Shown: one piece after another, positions 9,630 through 18,084 of the stretch
Numbering within the stretch: the first letter of the stretch is position 1
Layout: every line of letters begins with the position of its first letter
Origin: Marinomonas profundi
GTDB lineage: Bacteria; Pseudomonadota; Gammaproteobacteria; Pseudomonadales; Marinomonadaceae
NCBI RefSeq assembly: GCF_020694005.1
Contig: NZ_CP073013.1
Location: 124,001-188,000 of the forward strand
Direction of reading: 5' to 3'
Length of the DNA: 64,000 nucleotides
Translations under genes and position numbers: made by a program
Notes under the pieces: model-generated
Seen by the model: the letters and a program-made list of their open reading frames with translations, nothing else
Database searches by the model: none
What the model was told of the DNA's origin: nothing

Positions 9630-11036
9630 ATGACAATTGCCAAAGGGTTAAAAATTCGGCACAAACTTTTTGCCGTTTTTGTATTAAGCAACATATTGCT
9701 CATTGTTTCCATGTGGCAAGTATTTCAATGGAGCTTCGATCGGGGCTTTGTTTCCTATGCCACAGAGCGTGATCGCGACTTCTTAGGACAAATGGCCAAC
9801 AGAACAGCCAACCTCTATATCTATTACGATGATTGGTATTTTTTAGTACAAGAAAGTCGAATGGAAAAAGAATGGCACCTAGCCAAACTCGATAATCTAA
9901 GAGATTTAGTCCCACCCCCCAGCACACCAAATTTGGATCTAATTTATCCTTCCCAATATTATCGTCAACGTTTTCTGCTCTTTGATAGCCAACAAAAAGC
10001 CATCATAGGCACGACACGTTTTAGTGATGCCGAAACGCATGCGGTAAAAGTCAATAAAAAAATAGTCGGCTACGTGGGTTTACGATCGATACGCGAGCTG
10101 GTTCAAGACCAGACGCTACGCTTCGTACGCCAACAGGGTGAAGCCTTTTTACTGATTTCAGCGTTTATGCTGGCTATTGCGGCGTTATTAACTTGGCCGT
10201 TAGCTCAGTGGCTAAGCCGTCCGCTGTGCTCTATGCAGCAAGCCACCAAAAAACTCGCCGCAGGCAAATATGAAACACGCATAGCGGTGAAAGGTTCGGA
10301 TGAACTGGCGGATTTGAGCTGCAATTTCAATCTCCTTGCCTGCACACTGGAACATACCAGAGAAGCCCGCAAACGCTGGGTCGCCGATACCGCCCATGAA
10401 CTCAGAACCCCCGTTGCCATTTTGAGAGGGGAAATAGAAGCCATGCAGGATGGTATTATTAAAGTATCGCCAGAGAGCCTCGCCTCTTTGCAGCAAGAAA
10501 CACTCCATATTGCGCGTTTAATCGATGACTTAAACCAGCTATCCATGCATGATACTGGAAGCTTAAATTACGAAATGGAAGAAGTGTCACTAAATGAGAT
10601 CATAGAGCAGACCGTGCAATCGATGACCTTACCATTTAGCGAAGCAGGATTGGAATTAGAGTTTGAATATTCACAAAAACACCCTATTGTTATGACAGGT
10701 GATTCAGATCGCTTACATCAGCTTTTTGCGAATCTCATGAATAATTCGTTGAAATACACCAATGTGCCAGGAAAGCTGATAGTAAAACTCTCGAAACACC
10801 AAAAGAAAGCACACATTCTTTTTGAAGATACCGCGCCGGGTGTTGGCGAAAATGAAATTAACAAAATTTTTGAACAGTTTTATCGGGTTGAAAACTCAAG
10901 AAATAGAACAACGGGTGGAAGAGGCTTAGGTCTTGCTATTTGCTCCGGCATTGTCGAAGGACACCAGGGCACTATCGGCGCTTACCATGCACCAGATGGT
11001 GGTTTAGGAATAAAAATAGAATTTCCTGTAAATTAA
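9630..11036 (+). CDS. baeS: BaeS-like sensor histidine kinase
   Basis: This 468-residue membrane kinase has TM1 at about residues 13-33, a periplasmic sensor region of about 140 residues (with IYYDDWYFLV), TM2 at about 172-192, HAMP, then HisKA with the phospho-acceptor His near 256 in DTAHELRTPVAIL and a HATPase_c domain with NLMNNSLKYTN (N box) and GGRGLGLAI (G box). Sequence and order are those of BaeS, the envelope-stress sensor controlling drug-efflux genes in E. coli. The G1 box reads DTAPGVG where DxxPGxG is usual, so it is intact. It is followed 45 bp downstream by its probable partner regulator. No MdtABC-type pump lies nearby. Confidence 0.88.
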   Translation: MTIAKGLKIRHKLFAVFVLSNILLIVSMWQVFQWSFDRGFVSYATERDRDFLGQMANRTANLYIYYDDWYFLVQESRMEKEWHLAKLDNLRDLVPPPSTPNLDLIYPSQYYRQRFLLFDSQQKAIIGTTRFSDAETHAVKVNKKIVGYVGLRSIRELVQDQTLRFVRQQGEAFLLISAFMLAIAALLTWPLAQWLSRPLCSMQQATKKLAAGKYETRIAVKGSDELADLSCNFNLLACTLEHTREARKRWVADTAHELRTPVAILRGEIEAMQDGIIKVSPESLASLQQETLHIARLIDDLNQLSMHDTGSLNYEMEEVSLNEIIEQTVQSMTLPFSEAGLELEFEYSQKHPIVMTGDSDRLHQLFANLMNNSLKYTNVPGKLIVKLSKHQKKAHILFEDTAPGVGENEINKIFEQFYRVENSRNRTTGGRGLGLAICSGIVEGHQGTIGAYHAPDGGLGIKIEFPVN

Positions 11037-11081
11037 TTCTTTTTAAATTACTGCTTTTTAACTAATGGAACGTAAAAGATT

Positions 11082-11762
11082 ATGAGCAAAGTACTGATTA
11101 TTGAAGATGAACCAAAGTTAGCCGAATTAATGAGCGCCTACTTGGAACAAGCAGGTTACGAACATCACCACCTAGACCGTGGAGATATTGCCGTTAATTA
11201 CATTAAAAACAACTCTGTAGACCTTATTTTGTTAGACCTTATGCTACCTGGATTAGATGGCATTGAGATCTGCAAACAGGTGCGTCAGTTTAGTGGTGTA
11301 CCCATTATCATGGTGACCGCAAAAGCAGAAGAAATAGACCGATTAATTGGTCTAGAAATGGGCGCAGATGACTACGTTTGCAAGCCTTTTAGTCCACGTG
11401 AAATCGTTGCACGAGTGAAAGCAAACCTACGCCGTGTTGAGCTAGATCAGGCAGAATCCCCCAGAACAGATGGTTTTGACTTAGATATAGATCGCTTACG
11501 AGCCACTTACAAAGGCGACCTTATTGATTTAACAACGGTTGAATTTCAGCTATTGCAGTTATTAATTAAAGAGCCTGGTCGTGTATTTGGCAGGGATCTT
11601 ATTATGAAAAGCATTTACGCCGACAGCCGAGTGGTTAGTGATCGCACCATAGATAGCCATATTAAAAAGCTACGCAAAAAAATCTCGGCGGTGGCACCAG
11701 AACTCAATGTCATTCACTCGGTTTATGGTGCAGGTTATCGTTTTGAGAATAACGACCAATAG
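11082..11762 (+). CDS. baeR: BaeR-like response regulator
   Basis: This is a 226-residue OmpR/PhoB-type regulator. The receiver domain has acidic pocket residues EDE at 8-10, phospho-acceptor Asp52 in LILLDLMLPG, the Thr in MVTAKAEE and the Lys in CKPFSPRE. A winged-helix DNA-binding domain occupies about residues 130-222, ending in VYGAGYRFE. It matches BaeR, the partner of the upstream kinase, and is likely co-transcribed with it. The next gene (AEC carrier) starts 25 bp after its stop, so it probably belongs to the same transcript and may be a target of this pair. Confidence 0.9.
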   Translation: MSKVLIIEDEPKLAELMSAYLEQAGYEHHHLDRGDIAVNYIKNNSVDLILLDLMLPGLDGIEICKQVRQFSGVPIIMVTAKAEEIDRLIGLEMGADDYVCKPFSPREIVARVKANLRRVELDQAESPRTDGFDLDIDRLRATYKGDLIDLTTVEFQLLQLLIKEPGRVFGRDLIMKSIYADSRVVSDRTIDSHIKKLRKKISAVAPELNVIHSVYGAGYRFENNDQ

Positions 11763-11787
11763 TACTCGACTGTAAGGAATAGCGTCG

Positions 11788-12738
11788 TTGGACAGCTTTT
11801 TAGATGTATTGGTATTTTCCTTTTCCATTACCATGCCTATTTTTACGATTTTGGTATTAGGTGTCGTGCTACGTCGAATACGAATTATCAATGATAACTT
11901 TATCGATGTAGCGTCTAAATTAGTGTTCAACGTCACGCTTCCCGCATTACTGTTTATTAGCATATCGAAAACAGATTTAACCACTAACACCGATCTATCC
12001 TTAGTGATTTACGCCATGCTAGCCGTCACCGTAACCTATGTTATGTTGGAGCTATTAATGTCGATATGGGAGCCAGATAAAGCACAGCGAGCGGTATTAG
12101 TACAGGGTGCTTTTCGCTCGAACATGGGCATAATTGGTCTTGCTTATTGTGTTAACGCTTATGGTAATGAGGTCTTTATCGTCGCTTCTGTTTACCTAGG
12201 CGGCGTGACAATACTCTTCAATATATTATCGGTTATTGGCTTAAGTCGAGCATTGGGCACCGATGCTAACCTTAAAAGCATTATCAAAAGCATCGTCAAA
12301 AACCCGCTTATTATTGCCATATTAGCGGCTTTTGCCAGCGCCATCACAGGCCTTCAACTGCCCACCACACTCTACAAAGCGGGCGACTACTTCGCTCAGA
12401 TGACATTACCCTTGGCGCTGCTCTGTGCAGGGGCCTCGTTGAGTTTTAGCTCGCTAAAAAGCGATCTTCTAAGCTCTGCTATCGCATCCGCGGGAAAGCT
12501 TATTTTCATTCCTTTTGCCTTAACGTTAGGAGGCTATCTACTGGGCTACCGAGGCATGGAACTTGGCGTACTTTTTCTCATGTCATCAGCCCCCACCGCC
12601 TCAGCAAGTTATATCATGGTACGTGCGATGAATGGCAACGCTACGCTGGCCGCTAACATCATTGTGATTACCACCATCGTTTCCTTGATTAGCACCAGCA
12701 TTGGCGTTACGTTGTTACGCAGTTTCCACCTAATTTGA
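11788..12738 (+). CDS. AEC family transporter
   Basis: This 316-residue integral membrane protein has about ten hydrophobic segments and the features of the auxin efflux carrier (AEC/PIN-like) family, with internal repeat halves and the conserved segment QGAFRSNMGIIGLAY in the first half and LALLCAGASLSF in the second. Bacterial members move dicarboxylates such as malate or other organic anions; the substrate here is not determined. The start is TTG at 11788 with AAGGA 9 nt upstream. It lies between two two-component systems on the same strand: BaeSR-like upstream and DctBD-like downstream. Both settings would suit an organic-acid carrier, as an inference from position only. Confidence 0.86.
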   Translation: MDSFLDVLVFSFSITMPIFTILVLGVVLRRIRIINDNFIDVASKLVFNVTLPALLFISISKTDLTTNTDLSLVIYAMLAVTVTYVMLELLMSIWEPDKAQRAVLVQGAFRSNMGIIGLAYCVNAYGNEVFIVASVYLGGVTILFNILSVIGLSRALGTDANLKSIIKSIVKNPLIIAILAAFASAITGLQLPTTLYKAGDYFAQMTLPLALLCAGASLSFSSLKSDLLSSAIASAGKLIFIPFALTLGGYLLGYRGMELGVLFLMSSAPTASASYIMVRAMNGNATLAANIIVITTIVSLISTSIGVTLLRSFHLI

Positions 12739-12803
12739 CCCATATCACCCAGCATTTACCTGACATCAAAATAGGGTTTATATGAAAGCCAGCGAGACAA
12801 CCT

Positions 12804-14885
12804 TTGTTTTTATCATTGCGTAAACATCGTCTTTTTTTCCTCTCCTGTGGTGGCGCTTTACTGACCATGCTCTTTTTTGCTGTCAACACGGTCGCTTACC
12901 AAGCCCTGATTATTGACAAACATTCTGCTGGGCAAGACCAATTACTAGACTACGTTATCGAGCTGCGAAATGAGTTAAAAAACTACCACATTCTCCCCTA
13001 TGCGCTTGCCGATAACCCAACCTTACTGGCGTTTATGGGCAACCCTAAAGACGCCTCATTAAAGAAAAACTTGCAACGCCAACTAGAAGACCTGACGCAC
13101 GTGTCCAAAACCCATGATTGGTTTATTCTTTCTGAACAAGGAAAGCTACTCGTTTCTAGCGAACAATCCATTCATTTCAACCTAGACGACTACTTTGACA
13201 AAGACACCCTCAGTAACACACTAAAAGAGCAGCAAGGTGAATACATGCTGGTCTCTGGCTACAACCCAAGCCAGTACAAATCGGCCCATCTTGTGTTAGC
13301 GCCAGTTTACACACAGGCAGGGCTTGCAGGCGCAGTGGCGGTAAGAATTAATGTTAATGACCTAATAGAGCGCTGGAATTTATTCGAAGACTTAGTCGTA
13401 ATGACCGATCAAAACAGCCTCATCTTTTTGGCCAGCAAGTTGAATCGACTTCTACCAAGTGACTGGCTAGAGCAGCCAACAGACATTCAGTTTCTAAATA
13501 ATACCCGCTCAAAAGCCTATCGCTTAGACGACCAAAACTACCTTCTACAAAATGTGATGCTAGACGACCTTAAATGGCAAATACATTACCTATCAAACCT
13601 AAAAGGCATACAACAAAAAGCCCAAAACATTGCCTTTATTAGCTTAGGAGGGTTCGCTTTATTATTTTTATTTTGGCTCTATCGGCGTGAACGATCTTTG
13701 AAAATCGCCTCCAAACGAGAAAATGAATTACTGATTGCTGACAGCACACAACGACAAAGGGCGTTAATTGAAAACACCCACGTAGGACTCTTACAACTCA
13801 CTAAATGTGGGGAAATCTCCTTCGTCAATCCAATGGGGCAACGTTACTTTGGCCTGCAATCACAACTCGACAGCCACTTTTTAGAAGAACTGCTACCGGA
13901 TTGCCAGGAAAATCAAGTCGCGCTGTCTTTCATAAAATCACTGCGCACTCCAGATATAGCAAGCAATGGACACGCCAGTAACTTGCTAGAACAAGAAGTT
14001 ATTTTACAAAAAATAGACGGTCAAACCTTTCCCGCCCTCCTCTCGGTGTCATCTTTAGAATGGAACGAGCTACCGGGCTATTTAGTCACTTTATTGGACA
14101 TCAGCAAGAGAAAAAAGGCAGAACTGAGCTTATTAGAAGCCAATAGCCGACTAGAAGATCGCGTGTTAGAAAGAACCAAAGCGCTGGAAGCCGCGCAGCA
14201 AGAATTATTACGAACAGAAAAACTCGCGGCCATCGGCCAAATGTCAACAGCCATTGCCCATGAACTAAATCAACCCTTAACAGGCATCAGAACACTCGCC
14301 TTTACCGCCGAGCTGCTGCTAAAACGACAAGATTCGGAACAAGCCCTTAAAGTACTCTTTGATTTAGAATCCTTAGTCGGCAGAATGCAGTGCCTCACCA
14401 GTGAACTTAAAGTGCTCGCCTACCGAAGACCCGAACAGCTCACGCCAACCCCTATAAAACACACTATACAAAAAGCGATCGACAGCCTTGGTGACGACGC
14501 ACAGAATATTAGCTGGTCAATACACCTCAACGACTTAGACAAGGTCATGGCTGAGCCGACACGATTAGAAAGAATATTTTCCAATTTGATCAGTAACTCT
14601 ATACAAGCTTGCTCTGAGGAAAAAATACCCCCTCAAATAAACATCACTCTCGTCACCAAAAATGAAAAAATCACCCTCTGCTATCGAGACAATGGCCCCG
14701 GTATAAGCCAAGCTAACCTATCCCATATCTTCGAGCCCTTTTTTACCACCAAACCCATAGGCAAAGGCTTAGGACTTGGGCTTGCAATCAGCGCGAACTT
14801 AGCAAAAGATATGAATGGCGATTTAACCGCAAGCCATAACGAATCCTCCCAACTGGTGTTCGGATTAACCCTAGCAAAGGCCTAA
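12804..14885 (+). CDS. DctB-like sensor histidine kinase with PAS domain
   Basis: This 693-residue kinase has TM1 at about residues 13-33, a large periplasmic double-Cache-like domain to about 270, TM2 at about 274-292, a PAS domain (LIENTHVGLLQLTKCGEISF), a coiled coil, then HisKA with the His near 485 in AIAHELNQPLTG and a HATPase_c domain ending FFTTKPIGKGLGLGLAIS. The HELNQPL box and GKGLGLGLAIS are typical of DctB-family kinases that sense C4-dicarboxylates. The start is TTG 12804; another TTG 12 bp downstream is equally possible. The stop is 1 bp from the start of the sigma-54 regulator, so the two genes form one translationally linked unit. Confidence 0.86.
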   Translation: MFLSLRKHRLFFLSCGGALLTMLFFAVNTVAYQALIIDKHSAGQDQLLDYVIELRNELKNYHILPYALADNPTLLAFMGNPKDASLKKNLQRQLEDLTHVSKTHDWFILSEQGKLLVSSEQSIHFNLDDYFDKDTLSNTLKEQQGEYMLVSGYNPSQYKSAHLVLAPVYTQAGLAGAVAVRINVNDLIERWNLFEDLVVMTDQNSLIFLASKLNRLLPSDWLEQPTDIQFLNNTRSKAYRLDDQNYLLQNVMLDDLKWQIHYLSNLKGIQQKAQNIAFISLGGFALLFLFWLYRRERSLKIASKRENELLIADSTQRQRALIENTHVGLLQLTKCGEISFVNPMGQRYFGLQSQLDSHFLEELLPDCQENQVALSFIKSLRTPDIASNGHASNLLEQEVILQKIDGQTFPALLSVSSLEWNELPGYLVTLLDISKRKKAELSLLEANSRLEDRVLERTKALEAAQQELLRTEKLAAIGQMSTAIAHELNQPLTGIRTLAFTAELLLKRQDSEQALKVLFDLESLVGRMQCLTSELKVLAYRRPEQLTPTPIKHTIQKAIDSLGDDAQNISWSIHLNDLDKVMAEPTRLERIFSNLISNSIQACSEEKIPPQINITLVTKNEKITLCYRDNGPGISQANLSHIFEPFFTTKPIGKGLGLGLAISANLAKDMNGDLTASHNESSQLVFGLTLAKA

Positions 14886-14886
14886 C

Positions 14887-16257
14887 ATGGAAAACCCTAC
14901 CCGCTCCGCAATTGAAGTCTGGCTACTCGACGATGACGACATCGTCCGCTCAACCACTGCACAATGGTTACGTTTATCCGATTATGAGGTGCGGGAGTTT
15001 TACAGTGCTCAAGAGCTGCTTAATCAATTTGCCAGCGCACAACCCTGCATTATCATCAGTGATATTCGCATGACGCCCATAGATGGCCTAACTGTGATGA
15101 ACGATTGCCTTTCACAAGAGCATGATCTGCCTTTTATTCTTATTACTGGCCATGGCGATATAGATACCGCCGTCAGTGCGCTACGCGATGGTGCCTTCGA
15201 TTTTCTTGAAAAGCCGTTTGATCCGAATCGGTTAATACAAACCGTAGAAAAAGCCATTCAACAGCGCCACGTCCAACTGCAACACGCCACACAATCCCAA
15301 TACCTAGGCGAGTTACATGGCCTGGAAGAAGTGATCATCGGGCAACACGAACAAATTATCCGCATCAGGCAGCAAATCCACACATTTGCCAGCATGGACA
15401 CTCACGTCATCGTTTATGGCAAAACAGGCTGTGGCAAAGAACTAGTCGCAAAAGCACTGCATGACTGCAGCCCGAGAAGCAGCCGCCCTTTTGTCGCGAT
15501 AAACTGCGCCGCCATTCCGACAGACCTCTTTGAAAGTGAACTTTTTGGGCATGAAGCCGGCGCCTTTACCAGCGCCAATAAGCAACGAATTGGGAAACTA
15601 GAGCACGCCAGCGGTGGCACCTTGTTTCTGGATGAAATTGAAAGCATGCCTCTGCCTATGCAAATAAAATTGCTCCGCGTTTTGCAAGAAAATCAGCTTG
15701 AGCGCATTGGCAGCAACCACACCATACAAATCGACCTAAGAGTCGTTGCGGCAGCCAAAAGTGACTTACAAACACTTGAGCATTTCCGACAGGATTTATT
15801 TTTTCGCCTCAACGTATCACAAATACACCTCCCAGAGTTACGTCACAGAGGGTCGGATGTTCCTCTTCTGTTTGAGCATTTTTGCCGCATTGCAATCAAG
15901 GAGCGTGGCGGCGAAGTCCGGCAACTGAGCCCTATGGACCATGAAACGCTCACCTTGTATGGATGGCCGGGCAACGTAAGGGAACTAAGAAACGTGGCAC
16001 TACGGTATGCCCTCGACCCAAACACCAGTGTGGCAAAAATACTGGCGGGGTATCAGGCACAAGACGATATTGACACCGTCACGCCATTGCCACTGAGTGT
16101 GAAAGTACAAGAGTTTGAGCGCAGTCTCATTGAAGCCAGCATCCGCCAACAAAAAGGCAACATTCAGCTGGTTTTAGAGCAACTTCAACTACCACGAAGA
16201 ACCCTCAATCAAAAGATGCAAAAATACGGATTAAACCGCACAGACTACCTTTCATAA
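14887..16257 (+). CDS. DctD-like sigma-54-dependent response regulator
   Basis: This 456-residue NtrC-class activator has a receiver domain (acidic cluster DDDD at 15-18, phospho-acceptor Asp59 in IISDIRM, Lys in LEKPFDP), an AAA+ domain with Walker A GKTGCGKE (about 176-183), the sigma-54 contact loop reading GAFTSA instead of GAFTGA (about 225-230), Walker B GTLFLDEIES, and a Fis-type helix-turn-helix at the C-terminus (QLVLEQLQLPRRTLNQKM). It is almost certainly the partner of the adjacent kinase and would activate sigma-54 promoters. The classical target, a dct transporter, is not in this window unless it is the AEC carrier. Confidence 0.9.
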   Translation: MENPTRSAIEVWLLDDDDIVRSTTAQWLRLSDYEVREFYSAQELLNQFASAQPCIIISDIRMTPIDGLTVMNDCLSQEHDLPFILITGHGDIDTAVSALRDGAFDFLEKPFDPNRLIQTVEKAIQQRHVQLQHATQSQYLGELHGLEEVIIGQHEQIIRIRQQIHTFASMDTHVIVYGKTGCGKELVAKALHDCSPRSSRPFVAINCAAIPTDLFESELFGHEAGAFTSANKQRIGKLEHASGGTLFLDEIESMPLPMQIKLLRVLQENQLERIGSNHTIQIDLRVVAAAKSDLQTLEHFRQDLFFRLNVSQIHLPELRHRGSDVPLLFEHFCRIAIKERGGEVRQLSPMDHETLTLYGWPGNVRELRNVALRYALDPNTSVAKILAGYQAQDDIDTVTPLPLSVKVQEFERSLIEASIRQQKGNIQLVLEQLQLPRRTLNQKMQKYGLNRTDYLS

Positions 16258-16283
16258 CGCTTATCAGCGCAAAATATTAAAAC

Positions 16284-16319
16284 AGTGATTCTCATATAAA
16301 AAATTTAATGAGAATCACT
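16284..16319. promoter_or_regulatory. Perfect 12-bp inverted repeat, Fur-like operator
   Basis: AGTGATTCTCAT (16284-16295) and its exact complement (16308-16319) flank a 12-bp AT-rich spacer. Each arm contains GAGAATCA, close to the GATAATCA core of Fur boxes. No T-run follows, so a terminator role for the upstream regulator gene is unlikely. It lies 60 bp before the AraC-type gene. Confidence 0.6.
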
Positions 16320-16342
16320 TGCATTGAATCGATAAAAAACCT

Positions 16343-16362
16343 TTAATGATAACCATTATCAG
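16343..16362 (+). promoter_or_regulatory. Fur box
   Basis: The sequence TAATGATAACCATTATCAG closely matches the 19-bp Fur consensus GATAATGATAATCATTATC and contains the perfect palindrome TGATAA-CCA-TTATCA (16347-16361). It lies about 18 bp upstream of the AraC-type regulator ATG, where bound Fe-Fur would block transcription. Confidence 0.75.
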
Positions 16363-16379
16363 ATTAGAGGCGACACATA

Positions 16380-17267
16380 ATGCAAGTGAATATGAGCGAT
16401 GTGTATGACAATGCGGGAAATATCGAAAAAAAGCAGTCCGGACAACTATCCGGTCATAAACAGCTTCTTTCTTTGCTTCCCAATCTGCAATTGCTTGACC
16501 AGCACTTACACAGCAAAACAGCGATCTCAATCTATGAAGAAGCTCGACAAGGATTGTATTTTTCTTTTTTAGGGACAAGCGCAATCAAGACAATACAAGA
16601 TATAGAGTCGGTGCAAATTTCCTATCAAGCGCGAGATATAAATGGTGTGTTCTCTATCGCCGAAAACACAGAACGAAGCTTGATCCAAATACGCATCACG
16701 CCCTCACATTTGGCCATGGTGCTTGGAGAAACAGAAAATCAAATTATTCAGCATTTTAGCGCCATGCAAGACAAACTTGCGAATGAAAATGCCGTCATAC
16801 AACTTCCCTTAACAGAAAAGACGGCCAACATCATTAAGCCTATTTTGAGCCATAAAGGCCATTCTATTAGCCTGGCAGGCCACCTTTATGCTGCTATTTT
16901 CACCCTGATCGAACAGCTGCAAATGCTGAACCATTTATCGCAATGTGAAGAGTGTCAAAGTAAATTATTTAACGCTCAAAATCTCATTGAAATCCCCGCC
17001 AAAGCGGCGCTAAACATTCAGCAACTAGCGCATACCGTTGGACTCAATACCGACGCCCTCGCCATCGGCTTTCACCTACTCGTAGGGCAATCTATAGAAA
17101 GCTATTGTACTCACAGCCGGATCAAAGTAGCGGCGGCGCAGCTGAGGCAAAATCCAGCCTCAAAATCACATATCGTTGCGCAGAGTGGTTTTTCAGCGGA
17201 TCAATTTGAAGCGGCCTTTATTCAACACTTTGGTGTCAGCAGTCACCAATACGGACAAATTCATTAA
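16380..17267 (+). CDS. AraC-family regulator (iron-responsive)
   Basis: This 295-residue protein has an AraC-type double helix-turn-helix at the C-terminus (LNIQQLAHTVGLNTDALAIG and IVAQSGFSADQFEAAFIQHF), which is somewhat divergent. The N-terminal region of about 190 residues is poorly conserved but resembles PchR-type siderophore-responsive regulators in layout. It contains a CEECQSKLF cysteine pair near residue 184 that could bind a metal. Fur-like operators lie directly upstream, and a flavodoxin gene follows after 38 bp, so the pair looks like an iron-starvation module. AGAGG lies 9 nt before the ATG. The stop codon falls inside a 16-bp tandem duplication. Confidence 0.75.
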   Translation: MQVNMSDVYDNAGNIEKKQSGQLSGHKQLLSLLPNLQLLDQHLHSKTAISIYEEARQGLYFSFLGTSAIKTIQDIESVQISYQARDINGVFSIAENTERSLIQIRITPSHLAMVLGETENQIIQHFSAMQDKLANENAVIQLPLTEKTANIIKPILSHKGHSISLAGHLYAAIFTLIEQLQMLNHLSQCEECQSKLFNAQNLIEIPAKAALNIQQLAHTVGLNTDALAIGFHLLVGQSIESYCTHSRIKVAAAQLRQNPASKSHIVAQSGFSADQFEAAFIQHFGVSSHQYGQIH

Positions 17268-17290
17268 GTAACTGATTCATTAAGTAACAG
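17259..17290 (+). repeat. Two-copy 16-bp tandem duplication over a stop codon
   Basis: ATTCATTAAGTAACTG (17259-17274) is followed immediately by ATTCATTAAGTAACAG (17275-17290), 15 of 16 identical. The first copy contains the TAA stop of the AraC-type gene. The second ends in the AGGA-containing leader of the flavodoxin gene. Confidence 0.9.
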
Positions 17291-17305
17291 GAATAAAAAC
17301 AAACT

Positions 17306-17842
17306 ATGGCGAATTCATCCATTGCCCTTATTTACGGCACAGACACCAACAACACAGAAGAGGTTGGCCACAAAATAGCCAAACAATGGCAAGAACTTGG
17401 CGAACAAGTAGATATATTCAACATCAAAGATATTGAGCTTAGCCAACTTGAACAATACTCCATGCTCATTTTAGGCATTCCCACTTGGGACTTTGGCGGC
17501 ATTCAATCGGACTGGGAAGACATTGGCGACAGCTTAGCTGAACTGGCCTTGGAAAATACGGTCATCGCCTTATACGGCTTAGGCGATCAATTTGGCTACG
17601 GAGACTACTTTGTCGACGCGGTAGGCTGGCTGTACGAGAAATTATTACCAACTAACGCTACGTTTATTGGCCAATGGTCAACAGAAGGCTATGAATTCGA
17701 AGCCTCTAGAGCGTGTATTGACGACAAAGAACACTTCATCGGCCTCGCCATTGATGAAGACCAGCAATTTGAACTCACTGATCAAAGAGTTGAGCAGTGG
17801 GTCATCCAGCTTTACGCAGAAAGAGCAGTAGAAGCGGCATAA
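17306..17842 (+). CDS. Flavodoxin (long-chain)
   Basis: This 178-residue FMN-binding electron carrier has the phosphate-binding loop YGTDTNNTEEV at residues 10-20, the 50s loop GIPTWDFGGIQSDWED and the 90s loop GLGDQFGYGDYF; the insertion after it marks the long-chain class. Flavodoxins replace ferredoxin under iron limitation. That fits the Fur-box-like sites upstream of the preceding gene and its position 38 bp behind an AraC-type regulator. A hairpin terminator lies downstream at about 17980. Confidence 0.93.
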   Translation: MANSSIALIYGTDTNNTEEVGHKIAKQWQELGEQVDIFNIKDIELSQLEQYSMLILGIPTWDFGGIQSDWEDIGDSLAELALENTVIALYGLGDQFGYGDYFVDAVGWLYEKLLPTNATFIGQWSTEGYEFEASRACIDDKEHFIGLAIDEDQQFELTDQRVEQWVIQLYAERAVEAA

Positions 17843-17977
17843 GTTATCGCCTGTCTGGCCATTGATTGGAAGTAAACGACTCAAATTTGGAGCTCCATAC
17901 ATTCGCTGCCCCGAATGCCCAAATTTTACTTTCGGTCAATGAGATAACCATGCAACGAGCTCTGTAATGCGTGAAGA

Positions 17978-18021
17978 ACGTGGCTACCTCTCCTTTCTCT
18001 CCTGCTTGGAGGTAGCCACGT
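17978..18021 (+). terminator. Flavodoxin-operon terminator
   Basis: A perfect 13-bp stem (ACGTGGCTACCTC and complement) with an 18-nt pyrimidine-rich loop is followed by ATTTCTTTTT. It ends the AraC-type regulator-flavodoxin transcript, leaving a 135-bp trailer without a credible ORF. Confidence 0.85.
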
Positions 18022-18084
18022 ATTTCTTTTTCTCGTAACAATTCGCTATGATGTCACCACTTTTTCAATGCAGCGTTGGCAAAC

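Noticed and set aside
12782..12823. Small ATG-started ORF before the DctB-like gene
   Set aside because: At 13 codons it is too short to judge and lacks a clear Shine-Dalgarno; it overlaps the TTG start region in another frame.
17844..18041. Minus-strand ORF of 65 codons after the flavodoxin gene
   Set aside because: It runs through the flavodoxin terminator stem, lacks a ribosome-binding site and has no recognisable protein sequence.
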